Below, piece after piece: positions 43,203 through 53,053 of a stretch of 64,000 nucleotides of DNA. The translations under genes were made by a program, and so were the position numbers. A model generated the notes under the pieces. The model was not told where the DNA came from and ran no database searches. It saw only the letters and a program-made list of their open reading frames with translations. Each line of letters begins with the position of its first letter. The first letter of the stretch is position 1. Source of the DNA: Bradyrhizobium arachidis (GTDB lineage: Bacteria; Pseudomonadota; Alphaproteobacteria; Rhizobiales; Xanthobacteraceae); contig NZ_CP030050.1 in the NCBI RefSeq assembly GCF_015291705.1, forward strand, positions 7,688,001-7,752,000, given 5' to 3'.

Positions 43203-43856
43203 CTAGGCCTTCGCGATCCCGGCGATGAACAGATCGATCACCCCCTCCGCCATGCGGTCGATCTCGCCCGCCGCCACGCCCCAGCGCGGGAAGTGGCCGT
43301 CCAGATTCATCCGGGCGAAGCCATAGACCAGGGCGCGGCCGGCGATCTGGATGCGCTTGAGGTCGGCCGATCGCAGCAGGCCTTGGCTGGCGGCGTCAGC
43401 CAGCATCTGCTCGGTCAGCGCGATCAATTCGGCATTGTCGCGAGTCAGCTCGGTGGAGCTGCCATGGGCGAAATAGCGCCCGGTGGAGATGATCTCGAAA
43501 TGCGCGGGGTTGCGCATCGCCCAGCGCAAATACGCAAGGCCGAAGGCGCGGAAGCGGCCGAGTGGATCGGCGGCTGGGGCCTGCCCCAGCGCCACCTCAA
43601 TCTCGGCACGAAAGCGCCGCTGTGCCTCCTCGGCCACCGCCGCCATGAGGGCATCGCGGTTCGGGAAGTGCCGGAATGGCGCCCCCGGCGACACAGCGGC
43701 ACGGCGGGCAGCCTCGCGCACCGAGACCTCGGCACCCTCTTCTGCCAGTTGCAACGCAGCATCGATCAGCACACGGCGGAGGTCGCCATGATGATAGGGC
43801 CGAGCTTCAGGTGTCTGGCGGCGGGCGCGCGGTTTGGACGGCTGTCGGGCAGGCAT
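43203..43856 (-). CDS. TetR/AcrR family transcriptional repressor
   Basis: The ATG at 43856 is chosen for an AGGAAG site; the frame continues to 43874. The 217-residue product has a basic N-terminal tail (RQPSKPRARRQTPEARPYHH) and then the TetR helix-turn-helix (LIDAALQLAEEGAEVSVREA followed by ARRAAVSPGAPFRHFPNRDAL). The C-terminal ligand domain includes LAYLRWAMRNPAHFEIIST, similar to the WHG-type C-terminal domain. It is divergent from the membrane gene at 43963, with two matching palindromes between them, so it very probably represses that gene and itself. Confidence 0.9.
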   Translation of the reverse strand: MPARQPSKPRARRQTPEARPYHHGDLRRVLIDAALQLAEEGAEVSVREAARRAAVSPGAPFRHFPNRDALMAAVAEEAQRRFRAEIEVALGQAPAADPLGRFRAFGLAYLRWAMRNPAHFEIISTGRYFAHGSSTELTRDNAELIALTEQMLADAASQGLLRSADLKRIQIAGRALVYGFARMNLDGHFPRWGVAAGEIDRMAEGVIDLFIAGIAKA

Positions 43857-43885
43857 GGCGCTTCCTAGCATCACCCGAACGTGAA

Positions 43886-43902
43886 TGTAAGCAGTGATTA
43901 CA
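43886..43902. promoter_or_regulatory. TetR operator 1
   Basis: TGTAAGCAGTGATTACA is a 17-nt palindrome with one mismatch (TGTAA/TTACA arms). It differs by one base from operator 2. It lies 30 nt upstream of the TetR start. Confidence 0.75.
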
Positions 43903-43928
43903 CCGTTGACGGACTTACCGCCACGAAA

Positions 43929-43945
43929 TGTAATCAGTGATTACA
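43929..43945. promoter_or_regulatory. TetR operator 2
   Basis: TGTAATCAGTGATTACA is a perfect 17-nt palindrome, 43 nt centre to centre from operator 1 and 17 nt before the ATG at 43963, where it would overlap the promoter and start region of the target gene. Confidence 0.8.
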
Positions 43946-43962
43946 TAACGGAGGCGATTGCC

Positions 43963-44583
43963 ATGTCACAACGTCAAGGCCGGTTCGAAGGCTGGCGGCT
44001 GCTCGCCGTACTCACCCTGAGCCTGCTCGCGCTCAGCCTGTGGATCGCCTCGATGCGGCAGTTCGAGGTCGAGGGCGTACGCATGGTGATCCGCTTCACG
44101 GCGCGCAGCTCGCTGCTACTGTTCTGCCTCGCCTTCAGCGCCGCGGCTTTGGCCCGGCTCTGGCCCAACCCCTGGACGCGATGGCAACGCCGCAACCGCC
44201 GCTATCTGGGCTTGAGCTTTGCGGCCTCCCACGCCATCCATGCGGCGGCGATCGTCGCCTTTGCCAACATGGATCCGGCCGGCTTTGCCGGGGCCACCTC
44301 CGCCGCCTCCTACATCTTCGGCGGCATCGGCTATGGCTTCATCGTCGCGATGAGCGCGACCTCGTTCGACCGCACCGCGGCGCTGGTCGGGCCGCGCGCC
44401 TGGCGCGCCCTGCACCTTGTCGGGGGCTATTACCTCTGGTTCCAGTTCATGGTGTCGTTCGGCAAGCGCGTGCCGGCGATGCCGCTCTATGCCGCGTTCC
44501 TCGTTCCGCTGCTCGCGGTAATGGCGCTGCGGCTGATCGCGATGGCCGCGCGTCCGCGCGGGCAAACCGTGGCGGCGGGCTGA
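43963..44583 (+). CDS. integral membrane protein, ferric-reductase/MsrQ-like
   Basis: The ATG at 43963 has a GGAGG site. The 206-residue product has five or six membrane helices with conserved His residues in SFAASHAIHAAAIVAF and LHLVGGYYLWFQFMVSF, the arrangement of heme-binding ferric-reductase-like transmembrane proteins such as MsrQ. No MsrP partner and no flavin domain are next to it. Two TetR operators precede it. The assignment rests on helix and His pattern only, so it is tentative. Confidence 0.65.
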   Translation: MSQRQGRFEGWRLLAVLTLSLLALSLWIASMRQFEVEGVRMVIRFTARSSLLLFCLAFSAAALARLWPNPWTRWQRRNRRYLGLSFAASHAIHAAAIVAFANMDPAGFAGATSAASYIFGGIGYGFIVAMSATSFDRTAALVGPRAWRALHLVGGYYLWFQFMVSFGKRVPAMPLYAAFLVPLLAVMALRLIAMAARPRGQTVAAG

Positions 44584-44592
44584 GGGGCCCGC

Positions 44593-44635
44593 CTAAAGCG
44601 CGATGAGATTGGGATGAATCGTCATCGCGCTTTAG
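44593..44635. repeat. 43-nt palindromic repeat (CTAAAGCGCGATGA arms)
   Basis: CTAAAGCGCGATGA and TCATCGCGCTTTAG form a perfect 14-bp stem around a 15-nt loop. It begins 10 nt after the TGA of the membrane protein gene and probably acts as its transcript end. It is a different family from the 47-nt element directly downstream. Confidence 0.75.
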
Positions 44636-44646
44636 GTTGTTGTTTA

Positions 44647-44693
44647 AGCATGATCTTTTCGGAAAACCGCTTCGCACTTTTCCGGATCATGCT
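44647..44693 (-). repeat. 47-nt palindromic element, copy 2, abutting a stop codon
   Basis: Arms AGCATGATC/GATCATGCT with internal GGAAAA/TTTTCC. On the minus strand it begins at the first base after the TAA of the SDR gene. Same length and orientation as copies at 10903 and 60502. Confidence 0.85.
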
Positions 44694-45542
44694 TTAGTGC
44701 GGCAACAGCCCGAGCCGCTTGGCGATGATGCGATCGAGCATCCGCTTCGGCAGCACGGCGCCAATCAGATGGCGCAGCGGATCCGGCGTGATCTGGTAAC
44801 GTACCTTGGGGCTTGCCGCAGTCAGCGCTTCGAACACGATTTCGGCGATGCGCTCGGCGGGCAGGCCCTTGGCGCCGATCTCCATCATGAACGCCATGAC
44901 CTTGTTCAGCGCCGGCAGGTAGGGCGAGTTCTGGTAGACGGACAGATCGATCTCTTCCGCCTTGCTCCAGATCGGCGTCTTCACCGCGCCGGGGGCGACG
45001 ATGATGACGTCGATGCCAAACAGCATCAGCTCGCGGCGCAGGCTCTCCGACAGCCCCTCGACGGCGTGCTTGGACGTGCAATAGGGCGCCGACAACGGAT
45101 TGCCGTTCCTGCCCGCGACCGAGCTGATCATCACGATCCGTCCCTTCGGCCCCTTCAGCGACGGGTCGGCGCCGAGCAGCGGCCCGAACGCCTGCGTCGC
45201 GATGACGGGGCCAATGACGTTGATGTCCATCTGGCGGCGGAAGTCGTCGGCCGACAATTCGAGCACGGGGCCGGCGACCGCGATGCCGGCATTGTTGACG
45301 AGGCCGGCCAGCGTCTCACCGCCGAGCGCCTCGCGAACTTGTCGCGCTGCAGCGAGGACTGCGGCCTCGTCGGTGACGTCGAACAGCAGCGGCGTGAAGT
45401 TGTCGCTGAACTCACCCTTGAGCCGGTCGGCATCGGCCTGCTTGCGGACGCTGCCGAAGACGCGATAGCCGCGCCCGATCAGGAATTTCGCAGCGGCCCA
45501 GCCGATGCCGGTGGATGCGCCGGTGATGACGACGGATCGCAT
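44694..45542 (-). CDS. short-chain dehydrogenase/reductase
   Basis: A 282-residue classical SDR: cofactor loop TGASTGIG (7-14), NNAG in LVNNAGIAVAGP, catalytic Ser in MISSVAGRNG and the YxxxK pair in PYCTSKHAVEG. A C-terminal extension of about 40 residues (VRYQITPDPLRHLIGAVLPK) suggests a retinol-dehydrogenase-like or lipid-type subgroup. NAD(P) preference and substrate are not clear. The ribosome site is GGGAGGGGACC. Confidence 0.9.
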   Translation of the reverse strand: MRSVVITGASTGIGWAAAKFLIGRGYRVFGSVRKQADADRLKGEFSDNFTPLLFDVTDEAAVLAAARQVREALGGETLAGLVNNAGIAVAGPVLELSADDFRRQMDINVIGPVIATQAFGPLLGADPSLKGPKGRIVMISSVAGRNGNPLSAPYCTSKHAVEGLSESLRRELMLFGIDVIIVAPGAVKTPIWSKAEEIDLSVYQNSPYLPALNKVMAFMMEIGAKGLPAERIAEIVFEALTAASPKVRYQITPDPLRHLIGAVLPKRMLDRIIAKRLGLLPH

Positions 45543-46008
45543 GGTCCCCTCCCCCTCGAGTTCCCGGGATCATGCAGGAGAAGGGTACGCCAGTGCAATG
45601 GACGGGGTTCTCAGGCCGCGCAACGACGGCGCTTTTCGTGCGAGTGAGGCGCCGCAAAGAAGGTGCAGCGGATGTGGAATCTTAGAATGAAGCGGCACGC
45701 GAACGGCGCTCGGCGAGATAACGAGCGCGATGAGACCGCGGATGAAGAGCCGAATCTTTGACTCTGAAGACGCTGGGCTTTTGGCGATCGGTATGTCTGA
45801 AAAAGTTCTGAGAAACGACGCGAGGTCAAGAATGTGGTTTAAGCGTCAGTTCTTGCTGCTCAGAGAGCAATTCAGCTCGCGAAGAATTTGAATGAAGCAG
45901 CAAAGCTTCGGGTGAGATGGAGAGAGCGAGAACGCCATTTGCGATCTCGCTCGTTTGTAGGGACGAAGGTTTAAGATTTGGTTTGGCGAGCGAAGCTTGT
46001 GCTTAACC
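45543..46008. other. 466-nt gap without a supported gene
   Basis: The plus strand from about 45640 to 45990 is purine-rich and less GC-rich than its surroundings, with short GAGCGAG and GAAGC runs. The minus frame 45611-45829 reads as a Ser/Arg/Phe-rich sequence without a ribosome site and is not accepted. No RNA gene is recognised. Confidence 0.5.
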
Positions 46009-46048
46009 CGTCATTCCGGGCGCGCGTTCGCGCGAACCCGGAATGACG
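46009..46048. repeat. CGTCATTCCGGG-family hairpin downstream of ilvC
   Basis: CGTCATTCCGGG and CCCGGAATGACG make the outer stem, with GCGCG pairs inside. It lies 9 nt beyond the ilvC stop on the minus strand and may end that transcript. Confidence 0.7.
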
Positions 46049-46057
46049 GCGATGCCG

Positions 46058-47155
<1,098 letters not shown>

Positions 47156-47209
47156 CTAGAGCATTTCGGCCCCTTAGGGAAACCCGTTTCTGCATGGAAA
47201 TCCGCGACA

Positions 47210-47812
47210 TCATGCATCCATGAAAACGGGGTAGAGGGAGGCGAGCAGCAGGATCGCCATCAGGATATTGAAGGCGCGGACCAGCCGCTCGGAGGTCAGG
47301 ACGGGCCGCAAGGCAGTGCCAAACAAGGCCCAGACCACGGTCGAGACCGTTCCGACCAGCAGGCTGATCAAGGTCTGGATCGCGATGTTCAGGGGGAATT
47401 GGGCGATCGCTGCATAGGCGGTGATGGTGCCGATCACGATCACCCAGCCCTTGGCGTTGATCCACTGGAACATCGCCGCACCCCAGAAGGTCATCGGGCC
47501 GCGGGCGCTCTCCTCGCCCGGCTTGGCCGGTCCGGAGAAGGCGATCACGACGGCGAGGTAGATCAGGTAGGCGGCGCCGGCATATTTCAGGATGGTCTGA
47601 AGGATCGGATAGGCCAGGAAGACGGTGCCGAGCCCAAGGCCGACGGTGGCGACCATGAAGGCAAAGCCGAGGACGATGCCGACGATGTGCGGGATGGTGC
47701 GGCGGAAGCCGTAGGTGAGGCCCGACGACAGCAGCATGATGTTGTTCGGCCCGGGCGTGAAGTACATCACGACCATGAAGGCGAGGAAGGCGTAGAACAG
47801 CGAGTAGGCCAT
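47210..47812 (-). CDS. LysE/RhtB family amino-acid exporter
   Basis: The second ATG (47812, MAYSLFYAFLAFMVV) has GAGG 5 nt upstream; an ATG at 47815 and a GTG at 47818 are also in frame. About 200 residues and six membrane helices. The LysE signature lies in YFTPGPNNIMLLSSGLTYGF and GAAMFQWINAKGWVIVIG. It follows the EamA gene by 7 nt, so two efflux-type carriers are co-expressed beside branched-chain synthesis genes. Export of amino acids is family knowledge; the actual substrate is unknown. Confidence 0.85.
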   Translation of the reverse strand: MAYSLFYAFLAFMVVMYFTPGPNNIMLLSSGLTYGFRRTIPHIVGIVLGFAFMVATVGLGLGTVFLAYPILQTILKYAGAAYLIYLAVVIAFSGPAKPGEESARGPMTFWGAAMFQWINAKGWVIVIGTITAYAAIAQFPLNIAIQTLISLLVGTVSTVVWALFGTALRPVLTSERLVRAFNILMAILLLASLYPVFMDA

Positions 47813-47819
47813 CATCACC

Positions 47820-48695
47820 TCACGCGGTCTTCGGCAGCGCCCGGGGACGCTGAGCCAGCACCATCACGGCGATGCCGGCGATCACAGTCACCATGCCGGC
47901 CAGGCGCAGCGGCCCGAACCGCTCGCCGAAGACGATGCTGGAGGCCGCCGAGCCGACGAACGGCACCAGCAGCGCGAACGGCACCACCTGGGCCGCCGGG
48001 TAATCGCGCAGCAATCGGCCCCAGAGCCAGTAGGCAATGCTGGTGGAGATGGCGCCCAGCGCCAGCATGCAGAGCGCTGACGTCAGCGACATGTGTGTCA
48101 GCGAGGTCCAGGTGGGAGCGGGACCGTTGGCGACCAACGCCAGCACGAACAGCGGCACGGCCGAGGCAAGGCACAGCCAGGCGAACAGGTCGAACATCGG
48201 CACACCGCGGGCACCACGCAGCAGGAGATTGCCGACAGCAAAGCTGACCGGCGAGATCATCAGCACCGCAAAGGCACTGACGGTGAAATCATAGCCAACG
48301 GTGCCGCAGATCATCAGGAGGCCAGCGGCGGCGATGACGATGCCCAGCGTCTGCACCGGCGTCGGGCGTTCGCCGAAGGCGATCGCGGCGAAGCCGATGG
48401 TGAACAGCGCCTGGCTCTGCACGACGACGGAGGTCAGCCCCACCGGCACGCCGTGGGCGATGCCGTAGGCCTGCGACAGGAACTGGCCGAGGAACAGCGT
48501 GAAGCTGATCGCGATCAGCAGCGACCAGGCGACCTTCGGTTTGCGGATGAACAGGCACGGCACCGCGGCAATCGTAAAGCGCAACGCCGTCATCAGCTCC
48601 GGTGACAACTCGTCGAGCGCAATCCGGCTTGCCACGAAGGCAAGCCCCCAGATGATCGCCACCATGACGGCGATGAGGATGTCGGCCGGCTTCAT
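47820..48695 (-). CDS. EamA/DMT family transporter
   Basis: A 291-residue protein of ten predicted membrane helices with two EamA repeats (IWGLAFVASRIALDELSPEL in the first, ALGAISTSIAYWLWGRLLRD in the second). These carriers commonly export amino acids or metabolites such as cysteine pathway products. It lies between the methyltransferase and the LysE exporter on the same strand. Substrate unknown. Confidence 0.85.
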   Translation of the reverse strand: MKPADILIAVMVAIIWGLAFVASRIALDELSPELMTALRFTIAAVPCLFIRKPKVAWSLLIAISFTLFLGQFLSQAYGIAHGVPVGLTSVVVQSQALFTIGFAAIAFGERPTPVQTLGIVIAAAGLLMICGTVGYDFTVSAFAVLMISPVSFAVGNLLLRGARGVPMFDLFAWLCLASAVPLFVLALVANGPAPTWTSLTHMSLTSALCMLALGAISTSIAYWLWGRLLRDYPAAQVVPFALLVPFVGSAASSIVFGERFGPLRLAGMVTVIAGIAVMVLAQRPRALPKTA

Positions 48696-48764
48696 TGTTG
48701 TTTCCGGTTCTGCCTTGTCGTGCAGCCCTGTTTGTTGTTCTGGTCTAGCCTTGCTCGCCGGCCT

Positions 48765-49454
48765 TTACGTGGAAGAATTGGGTTTCCGCAGCAGATACGT
48801 GCCGTGCATCGGCGCGTGGTAATCGGCTGAGACCAGCGTGAAGCCGACATCGGTCAGCATCCGCTCCATCACCCAGCCGAAGGTGGAATATTCATCGCGC
48901 ATATGCGTCACCACGCCCCCGCGGGAAAAATCGTGGTTCTTGATCTGGAAATCGGCCCATTGCTCGACGTCGCGCTCGATCGCATCGGGCATCGAGGCGT
49001 AGACGATGTCGCGCAAATAGAAGCTGCCACCGGGCTTGAGCGCACGATAGATCCGCGACATCGCCACCGCCTTCCAGAAATCCGGCAGATGGTGCAGCGT
49101 GAACTCGCTGACGATCAGGTCGTAGGATTCCGGCCGGTAGGCGAAGCTGAGCAAGCCGGCGGACTGGGTGCGCACGGGCGCCTTGCGGTCGCGGGCGTAG
49201 ATCTCGGCGAGCGCCAGCATCGCCGGCGAGATGTCGATGGCGTCGGCCTCGGCGCCCATCAGCGCGGCTTCGGTGGCAAGCACACCGTTGCCGCAGCCGA
49301 TATCGGCGATGCGCCAGCCGCGCTGCACTCCGAGCATTTTCAGCGCGGCGCGCGCCCGCAGGTCGGCATCGTCATGGTTGTCGTAGATCGAGGCCACAGC
49401 GGGCTCGATCCCCATCCGGTTCCGCTCGTTGTAATACCAGTCGCGCGCCAGCAT
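48765..49454 (-). CDS. class I SAM-dependent methyltransferase
   Basis: A 229-residue protein. Motif I is IADIGCGNGVLATEAAL; the acidic end of beta-2 is seen in ADAIDISPAMLAL, motif II in YDLIVSEFTLHHL, and motif III in RALKPGGSFYLRDIVY. The methyl acceptor is not predictable. The ATG lies 3 nt after the ilvH stop with a GAAGGGA site, so it is coupled to ilvH. This linkage to branched-chain synthesis is unexplained. Confidence 0.85.
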   Translation of the reverse strand: MLARDWYYNERNRMGIEPAVASIYDNHDDADLRARAALKMLGVQRGWRIADIGCGNGVLATEAALMGAEADAIDISPAMLALAEIYARDRKAPVRTQSAGLLSFAYRPESYDLIVSEFTLHHLPDFWKAVAMSRIYRALKPGGSFYLRDIVYASMPDAIERDVEQWADFQIKNHDFSRGGVVTHMRDEYSTFGWVMERMLTDVGFTLVSADYHAPMHGTYLLRKPNSST

Positions 49455-49457
49455 GGT

Positions 49458-50000
49458 TCACATCCCTTCAGGCCCGCGACCGATCGCGGCAACACCCGTG
49501 CGCGACACCTCGACAAGTCCGAGCGGGCGCATCAGGTCGATAAACTGGTTGATCTTGTCCGTGTTGCCTGTGATCTCGAACACGAAGCTCTCGGTGGTGG
49601 CGTCGATCACGCGGGCGCGGAACGCATCCGCCAGCCGCAGCGCCTCGACGCGATGCTCGCCCTGCCCGCGCACCTTGACCATCGCCAGCTCACGCTCGAT
49701 CGAGCGCTTGGTCTGGGTCATGTCGACGACGCGGTAGACCGGGACCATGCGGTCGAGCTGGTGCTTGATCTGCTCGATCACCATCGGCGTGCCCGTCGTG
49801 ACGATGGTGATGCGCGACAGGTGCTTCTGGGCTTCGGTCTCCGAGACGGTGAGGCTCTCGATGTTGTAGCCGCGCCCCGAGAACAGGCCGATCACGCGCG
49901 CGAGCACGCCGGGCTCGTTCTGCACGAGCACCGCGAGCGTGTGCGTCTCGTTGGGATCGTGACGGTCCTCGATGAAGTAGGCGGATGCAGGCTGGTTCAT
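49458..50000 (-). CDS. ilvH: acetolactate synthase small (regulatory) subunit
   Basis: The ATG at 50000 gives 180 residues, with GAGGGGACGAC upstream. An N-terminal ACT domain (HTLAVLVQNEPGVLARVIGL then FSGRGYNIESLTV) binds valine for feedback control, followed by the C-terminal IlvH domain (DATTESFVFEITGNTDKINQ). It partners the large subunit at 51150-52925, from which it is separated by a threonine-dehydratase-like gene. Confidence 0.95.
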   Translation of the reverse strand: MNQPASAYFIEDRHDPNETHTLAVLVQNEPGVLARVIGLFSGRGYNIESLTVSETEAQKHLSRITIVTTGTPMVIEQIKHQLDRMVPVYRVVDMTQTKRSIERELAMVKVRGQGEHRVEALRLADAFRARVIDATTESFVFEITGNTDKINQFIDLMRPLGLVEVSRTGVAAIGRGPEGM

Positions 50001-50023
50001 TGTCGTCCCCTCTTGTCTCTCCG

Positions 50024-50995
50024 TCACGCCATGGCCGGCGCGTCCGTTCCGACCCAACGGCGGAACAGATCGAAATCGATATTGCCGCCGGACAGCACGA
50101 GACCGACGCGCTTGCCCTTCAGCTTGCTCTTTTCTTGCAGTGCCGCAGCGAGCGCGGCTGCGCCGGCGCCTTCGGCGAGATTATGTGTGTCAGTCCAGTA
50201 GGCGCGAATTGCGGCGGCGACCTCGTCGTCGGTGACCTGAACGATGCGCGAAGCGCCCTTGCGGATCAGCGCCAGCGCATCCTCGTCAGGGATACGCGTT
50301 GCCATGCCGTCGGCGAGCGTATTGGCCGTCTCAGTCGTCACGATCGTGCCGGCTGCGAACGACAGCGCATAGGATGGCGCTTCCGTCGACTGCACGCCGA
50401 CGATCTCGGTCTTCAGGCCCAGGAGATCGCGTGCCATGATGCAGCCGCAGATGCCGGAGCCCTGCCCGATCGGCACATAGAGAATGTCGAGATCGGGCGC
50501 GGCCCTGAACAGCTCGAGCGCATAGGTCGCAACGCCCAGCACGAGGTCCGGATGGAACGACGGCACCATGTGGAGGCCGGCGAATTGCGCGCGGCGCTCG
50601 GCCTCCTCGCGGGCGGCCTGGAAGTCCTCGCCATGCTCGACCAGCTCGGCGCCGAACGCCCTCATCGCCCGGTTCTTCTCGACCGAGTTGCCTGATGGCA
50701 CGTAGATCACCGCGGGCACGCCGTGTCGGCTCGCCGCGAATGCGAGGCTCTGGCCGTGATTGCCGCGCGTCGCCGAGATGATGCCTGGCGTGTTCGGCCG
50801 CTCTCGCTTCAGGCGGTCGAGATAGACCAGCCCGCCGCGCACCTTGAAGGCGCCGATCGGCGTATGGTTCTCGTGCTTGACCACGACCTCGGTGCCGAGG
50901 CGCTCGGCGAGCAGCGGCCAGCCGCGCGCCGGCGTTGCCGGCACCGCCTGCCCCACGATCGCATGTGCGCGCTCGAGCTCCGTCAGGTCGAACAT
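50024..50995 (-). CDS. threonine/serine dehydratase-like PLP enzyme
   Basis: A 323-residue fold-type II PLP protein from the ATG at 50995 (AAGGACC site). The PLP lysine is in HTPIGAFKVRGG, the asparagine loop in SATRGNHGQSLAFAA, the phosphate-binding loop in PIGQGSGICG, and the C-terminal VLSGGNIDFDLF. It lacks the ACT-like regulatory domain of biosynthetic IlvA, so it is a catabolic-type or ectoine-cluster-type threonine dehydratase. As it lies between ilvB and ilvH, supply of 2-oxobutyrate for isoleucine is a reasonable inference. Confidence 0.85.
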   Translation of the reverse strand: MFDLTELERAHAIVGQAVPATPARGWPLLAERLGTEVVVKHENHTPIGAFKVRGGLVYLDRLKRERPNTPGIISATRGNHGQSLAFAASRHGVPAVIYVPSGNSVEKNRAMRAFGAELVEHGEDFQAAREEAERRAQFAGLHMVPSFHPDLVLGVATYALELFRAAPDLDILYVPIGQGSGICGCIMARDLLGLKTEIVGVQSTEAPSYALSFAAGTIVTTETANTLADGMATRIPDEDALALIRKGASRIVQVTDDEVAAAIRAYWTDTHNLAEGAGAAALAAALQEKSKLKGKRVGLVLSGGNIDFDLFRRWVGTDAPAMA

Positions 50996-51026
50996 TGTGG
51001 TCCTTCCATCGACCATCTCATGCAGC

Positions 51027-51127
51027 CGTCATCCCCGCGAAGGCGGGGATCCAGTATTCCAGAGGCCCATGAGATTGATCGAGAGGCCGCGGCGTACTGG
51101 ATCGCCCGGTCAAGCCGGGCGATGACA
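51027..51127. repeat. 101-nt inverted-repeat element (CGTCATCCCCGCGAAGG type)
   Basis: Left part CGTCATC plus a CCCCGC/GCGGGG hairpin and CCAGTA; right part TACTGGATC, then an inner CGCCCGG/CCGGGCG hairpin and GATGAC. It separates ilvB from the threonine-dehydratase-like gene and may cause partial termination between them. Confidence 0.6.
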
Positions 51128-51149
51128 GCGGAGTTTGTGACCATCGCGC

Positions 51150-52925
51150 TCACACCAGCGCCTTGCCGCCGGCGAACGCCTTCGCCGTCGCCTCGTCGTT
51201 GGCCTGCTCGGGCAACAGCATCTCGTTGTGCGCCTTGCCGGAGGGGATCATCGGGAAGCAGTTTTCGAGCGCCGCGACGCGGCAGTCGAACAGCACCGGG
51301 CGCTTGACCGAGATCATCTCCTTGATGGCCCCATCGAGATCAGAAGGCTTGTGCACCTGCAGGCCGACGGCGCCATAGGCCTCCGCGAGCTTGACGAAAT
51401 CGGGGAGCGCCTCCGAGTAGGAATGCGACAGCCGGTTGCCGTGCAGCAGCTGCTGCCACTGCCGCACCATGCCCATGTACTGGTTGTTGAGGATGAATAT
51501 CTTGATCGGCAGCTCGTACTGCACCGCCGTCGACATCTCCTGCATCGTCATCTGCACCGAGGCATCGCCCGCAATGTCGATGACGAGGCTGTCGGGATGG
51601 GCCACCTGCACGCCGACCGCGGCCGGCAGGCCGTAGCCCATGGTGCCGAGCCCGCCCGACGTCATCCAGCGATGCGGCTCCTCGAAGCCGTAGAACTGCG
51701 CCGCCCACATCTGGTGCTGGCCGACCTCGGTCGTGATGTACGTATCCTTGCCACGCGTTGCCTCGAACAGGCTCTGGATCGCGTGCTGCGGCAGGATGAC
51801 GTCGTTGCTCTTCTTGTAATAGAGCGAATTGCGGGCCCGCCATTGCGTGATCTGCTGCCACCACGACTTGATGTCCGGCTTCTTCGCCTCCGCCTTGAAC
51901 ACCTGGATGATGTCGCCGAGGACGTTGCCGCAGTCGCCGATGATCGGCACGTCGACACGGATGTTCTTGTTGATCGAGGACGGATCGATGTCGATGTGGA
52001 TCTTCTTCGAGCCGGGCGAGAACGCATCGACGCGGCCGGTGATGCGGTCGTCGAAGCGCGCGCCGACGCACAGCATGACGTCGCAATCATGCATCGTCAT
52101 GTTGGCCTCGTAGGTGCCGTGCATGCCCAGCATGCCGAGCCAGTTCTTGCCCGAGGCCGGATACGCGCCGAGGCCCATCAGCGTGGACGTGATCGGGAAG
52201 CCGGTGACCTCGACCAGCTCGCGCAAGAGCTTGGTCGCCTCCGGGCCGGAATTGATGACGCCGCCACCGCTGTAGATCACGGGACGCTTGGCATTGGCGA
52301 GCAGAGACACGGCTTTCCGGATCTGCGTCGCATCGCCCTTCACGCGCGGCGCGTAGGAGCGGTGCACGTCGGATTTGCGCGGCGGATGATAGGTGCCGGT
52401 TGCGAACTGCACGTCCTTGGGCACGTCGACCAGCACCGGGCCTGGACGGCCCGACGTGGCAACATAGAAGGCTTCGTGCAGGACCTTGGCGAGATCGTTG
52501 ACGTCGCGGACCAGCCAGTTGTGCTTGGTGCAGGGCCGCGTGATGCCGACCGTGTCGCATTCCTGGAACGCGTCGTTGCCGATCAGATGCGTCGGCACCT
52601 GGCCGGAGATGCAGACCAGCGGGATCGAGTCCATCAGCGCATCGGTCAGCGGCGTCACCATGTTGGTGGCGCCCGGACCGGAGGTCACCAGCGCAACGCC
52701 CGGCTTGCCGGTCGAGCGCGCATAGCCCTCGGCGGCGTGGCCCGCGCCCTGCTCGTGGCGGACCAGGATGTGCTGGACCTCGCTCTGCTGGAAGATCTCG
52801 TCATAGATCGGAAGCACCGCGCCGCCGGGATAGCCGAAAATGTCGGTCACGCCGTGGTCGATGAGCGCGCGGACGATCATCGCGGCGCCGGTCATCTGGT
52901 TCGGATCGTGGCTCTTGTCGGTCAT
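51150..52925 (-). CDS. ilvB: acetolactate synthase large (catalytic) subunit
   Basis: A 591-residue TPP-dependent acetohydroxyacid synthase. The TPP-activating Glu lies in ILVRHEQGAGHAAEGYARST; FAD-region motifs and the C-terminal TPP/magnesium motif (VIDIAGDASVQMTMQEMSTA, then ILNNQYMGMVRQWQQLLHGN) are present. It condenses pyruvate with pyruvate or 2-oxobutyrate. Upstream lies a leader peptide and an intrinsic terminator (52977-53097), so transcription is probably attenuated by branched-chain aminoacyl-tRNA levels. Confidence 0.97.
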   Translation of the reverse strand: MTDKSHDPNQMTGAAMIVRALIDHGVTDIFGYPGGAVLPIYDEIFQQSEVQHILVRHEQGAGHAAEGYARSTGKPGVALVTSGPGATNMVTPLTDALMDSIPLVCISGQVPTHLIGNDAFQECDTVGITRPCTKHNWLVRDVNDLAKVLHEAFYVATSGRPGPVLVDVPKDVQFATGTYHPPRKSDVHRSYAPRVKGDATQIRKAVSLLANAKRPVIYSGGGVINSGPEATKLLRELVEVTGFPITSTLMGLGAYPASGKNWLGMLGMHGTYEANMTMHDCDVMLCVGARFDDRITGRVDAFSPGSKKIHIDIDPSSINKNIRVDVPIIGDCGNVLGDIIQVFKAEAKKPDIKSWWQQITQWRARNSLYYKKSNDVILPQHAIQSLFEATRGKDTYITTEVGQHQMWAAQFYGFEEPHRWMTSGGLGTMGYGLPAAVGVQVAHPDSLVIDIAGDASVQMTMQEMSTAVQYELPIKIFILNNQYMGMVRQWQQLLHGNRLSHSYSEALPDFVKLAEAYGAVGLQVHKPSDLDGAIKEMISVKRPVLFDCRVAALENCFPMIPSGKAHNEMLLPEQANDEATAKAFAGGKALV

Positions 52926-52976
52926 TGGCTTGCTCCGGATGCGCTGTTGTCAGCGGCTTTCGTTCTGGGTTCGGGA

Positions 52977-53002
52977 AATAAAAAAGGCCCCGAAGAGGGC
53001 CC
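52977..53002 (-). terminator. ilvB attenuator terminator
   Basis: On the minus strand the stem GGCCCT/GGGGCC with loop CTTC is followed by TTTTTT. It lies 52 nt before the ilvB ATG and 30 nt after the leader peptide stop, the position expected of an attenuator. Confidence 0.8.
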
Positions 53003-53004
53003 AT

Positions 53005-53053
53005 GCACACCGCCTGTCTTGTGGATGGCAGCTAGCCACCCCCGGCGGTGTGC
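53005..53053 (-). promoter_or_regulatory. ilvB leader hairpin (1:2-type stem)
   Basis: GCACACCGCC pairs perfectly with GGCGGTGTGC across a 29-nt loop. The 5-prime arm overlaps the end of the leader peptide frame and the 3-prime arm lies directly before the terminator hairpin, so ribosome position could control the fold. Confidence 0.65.

Noticed and set aside
45611..45829. 72-codon minus-strand frame upstream of ilvC
   Set aside because: Ser/Arg/Phe-rich low-complexity product in a purine-rich stretch without a ribosome site.
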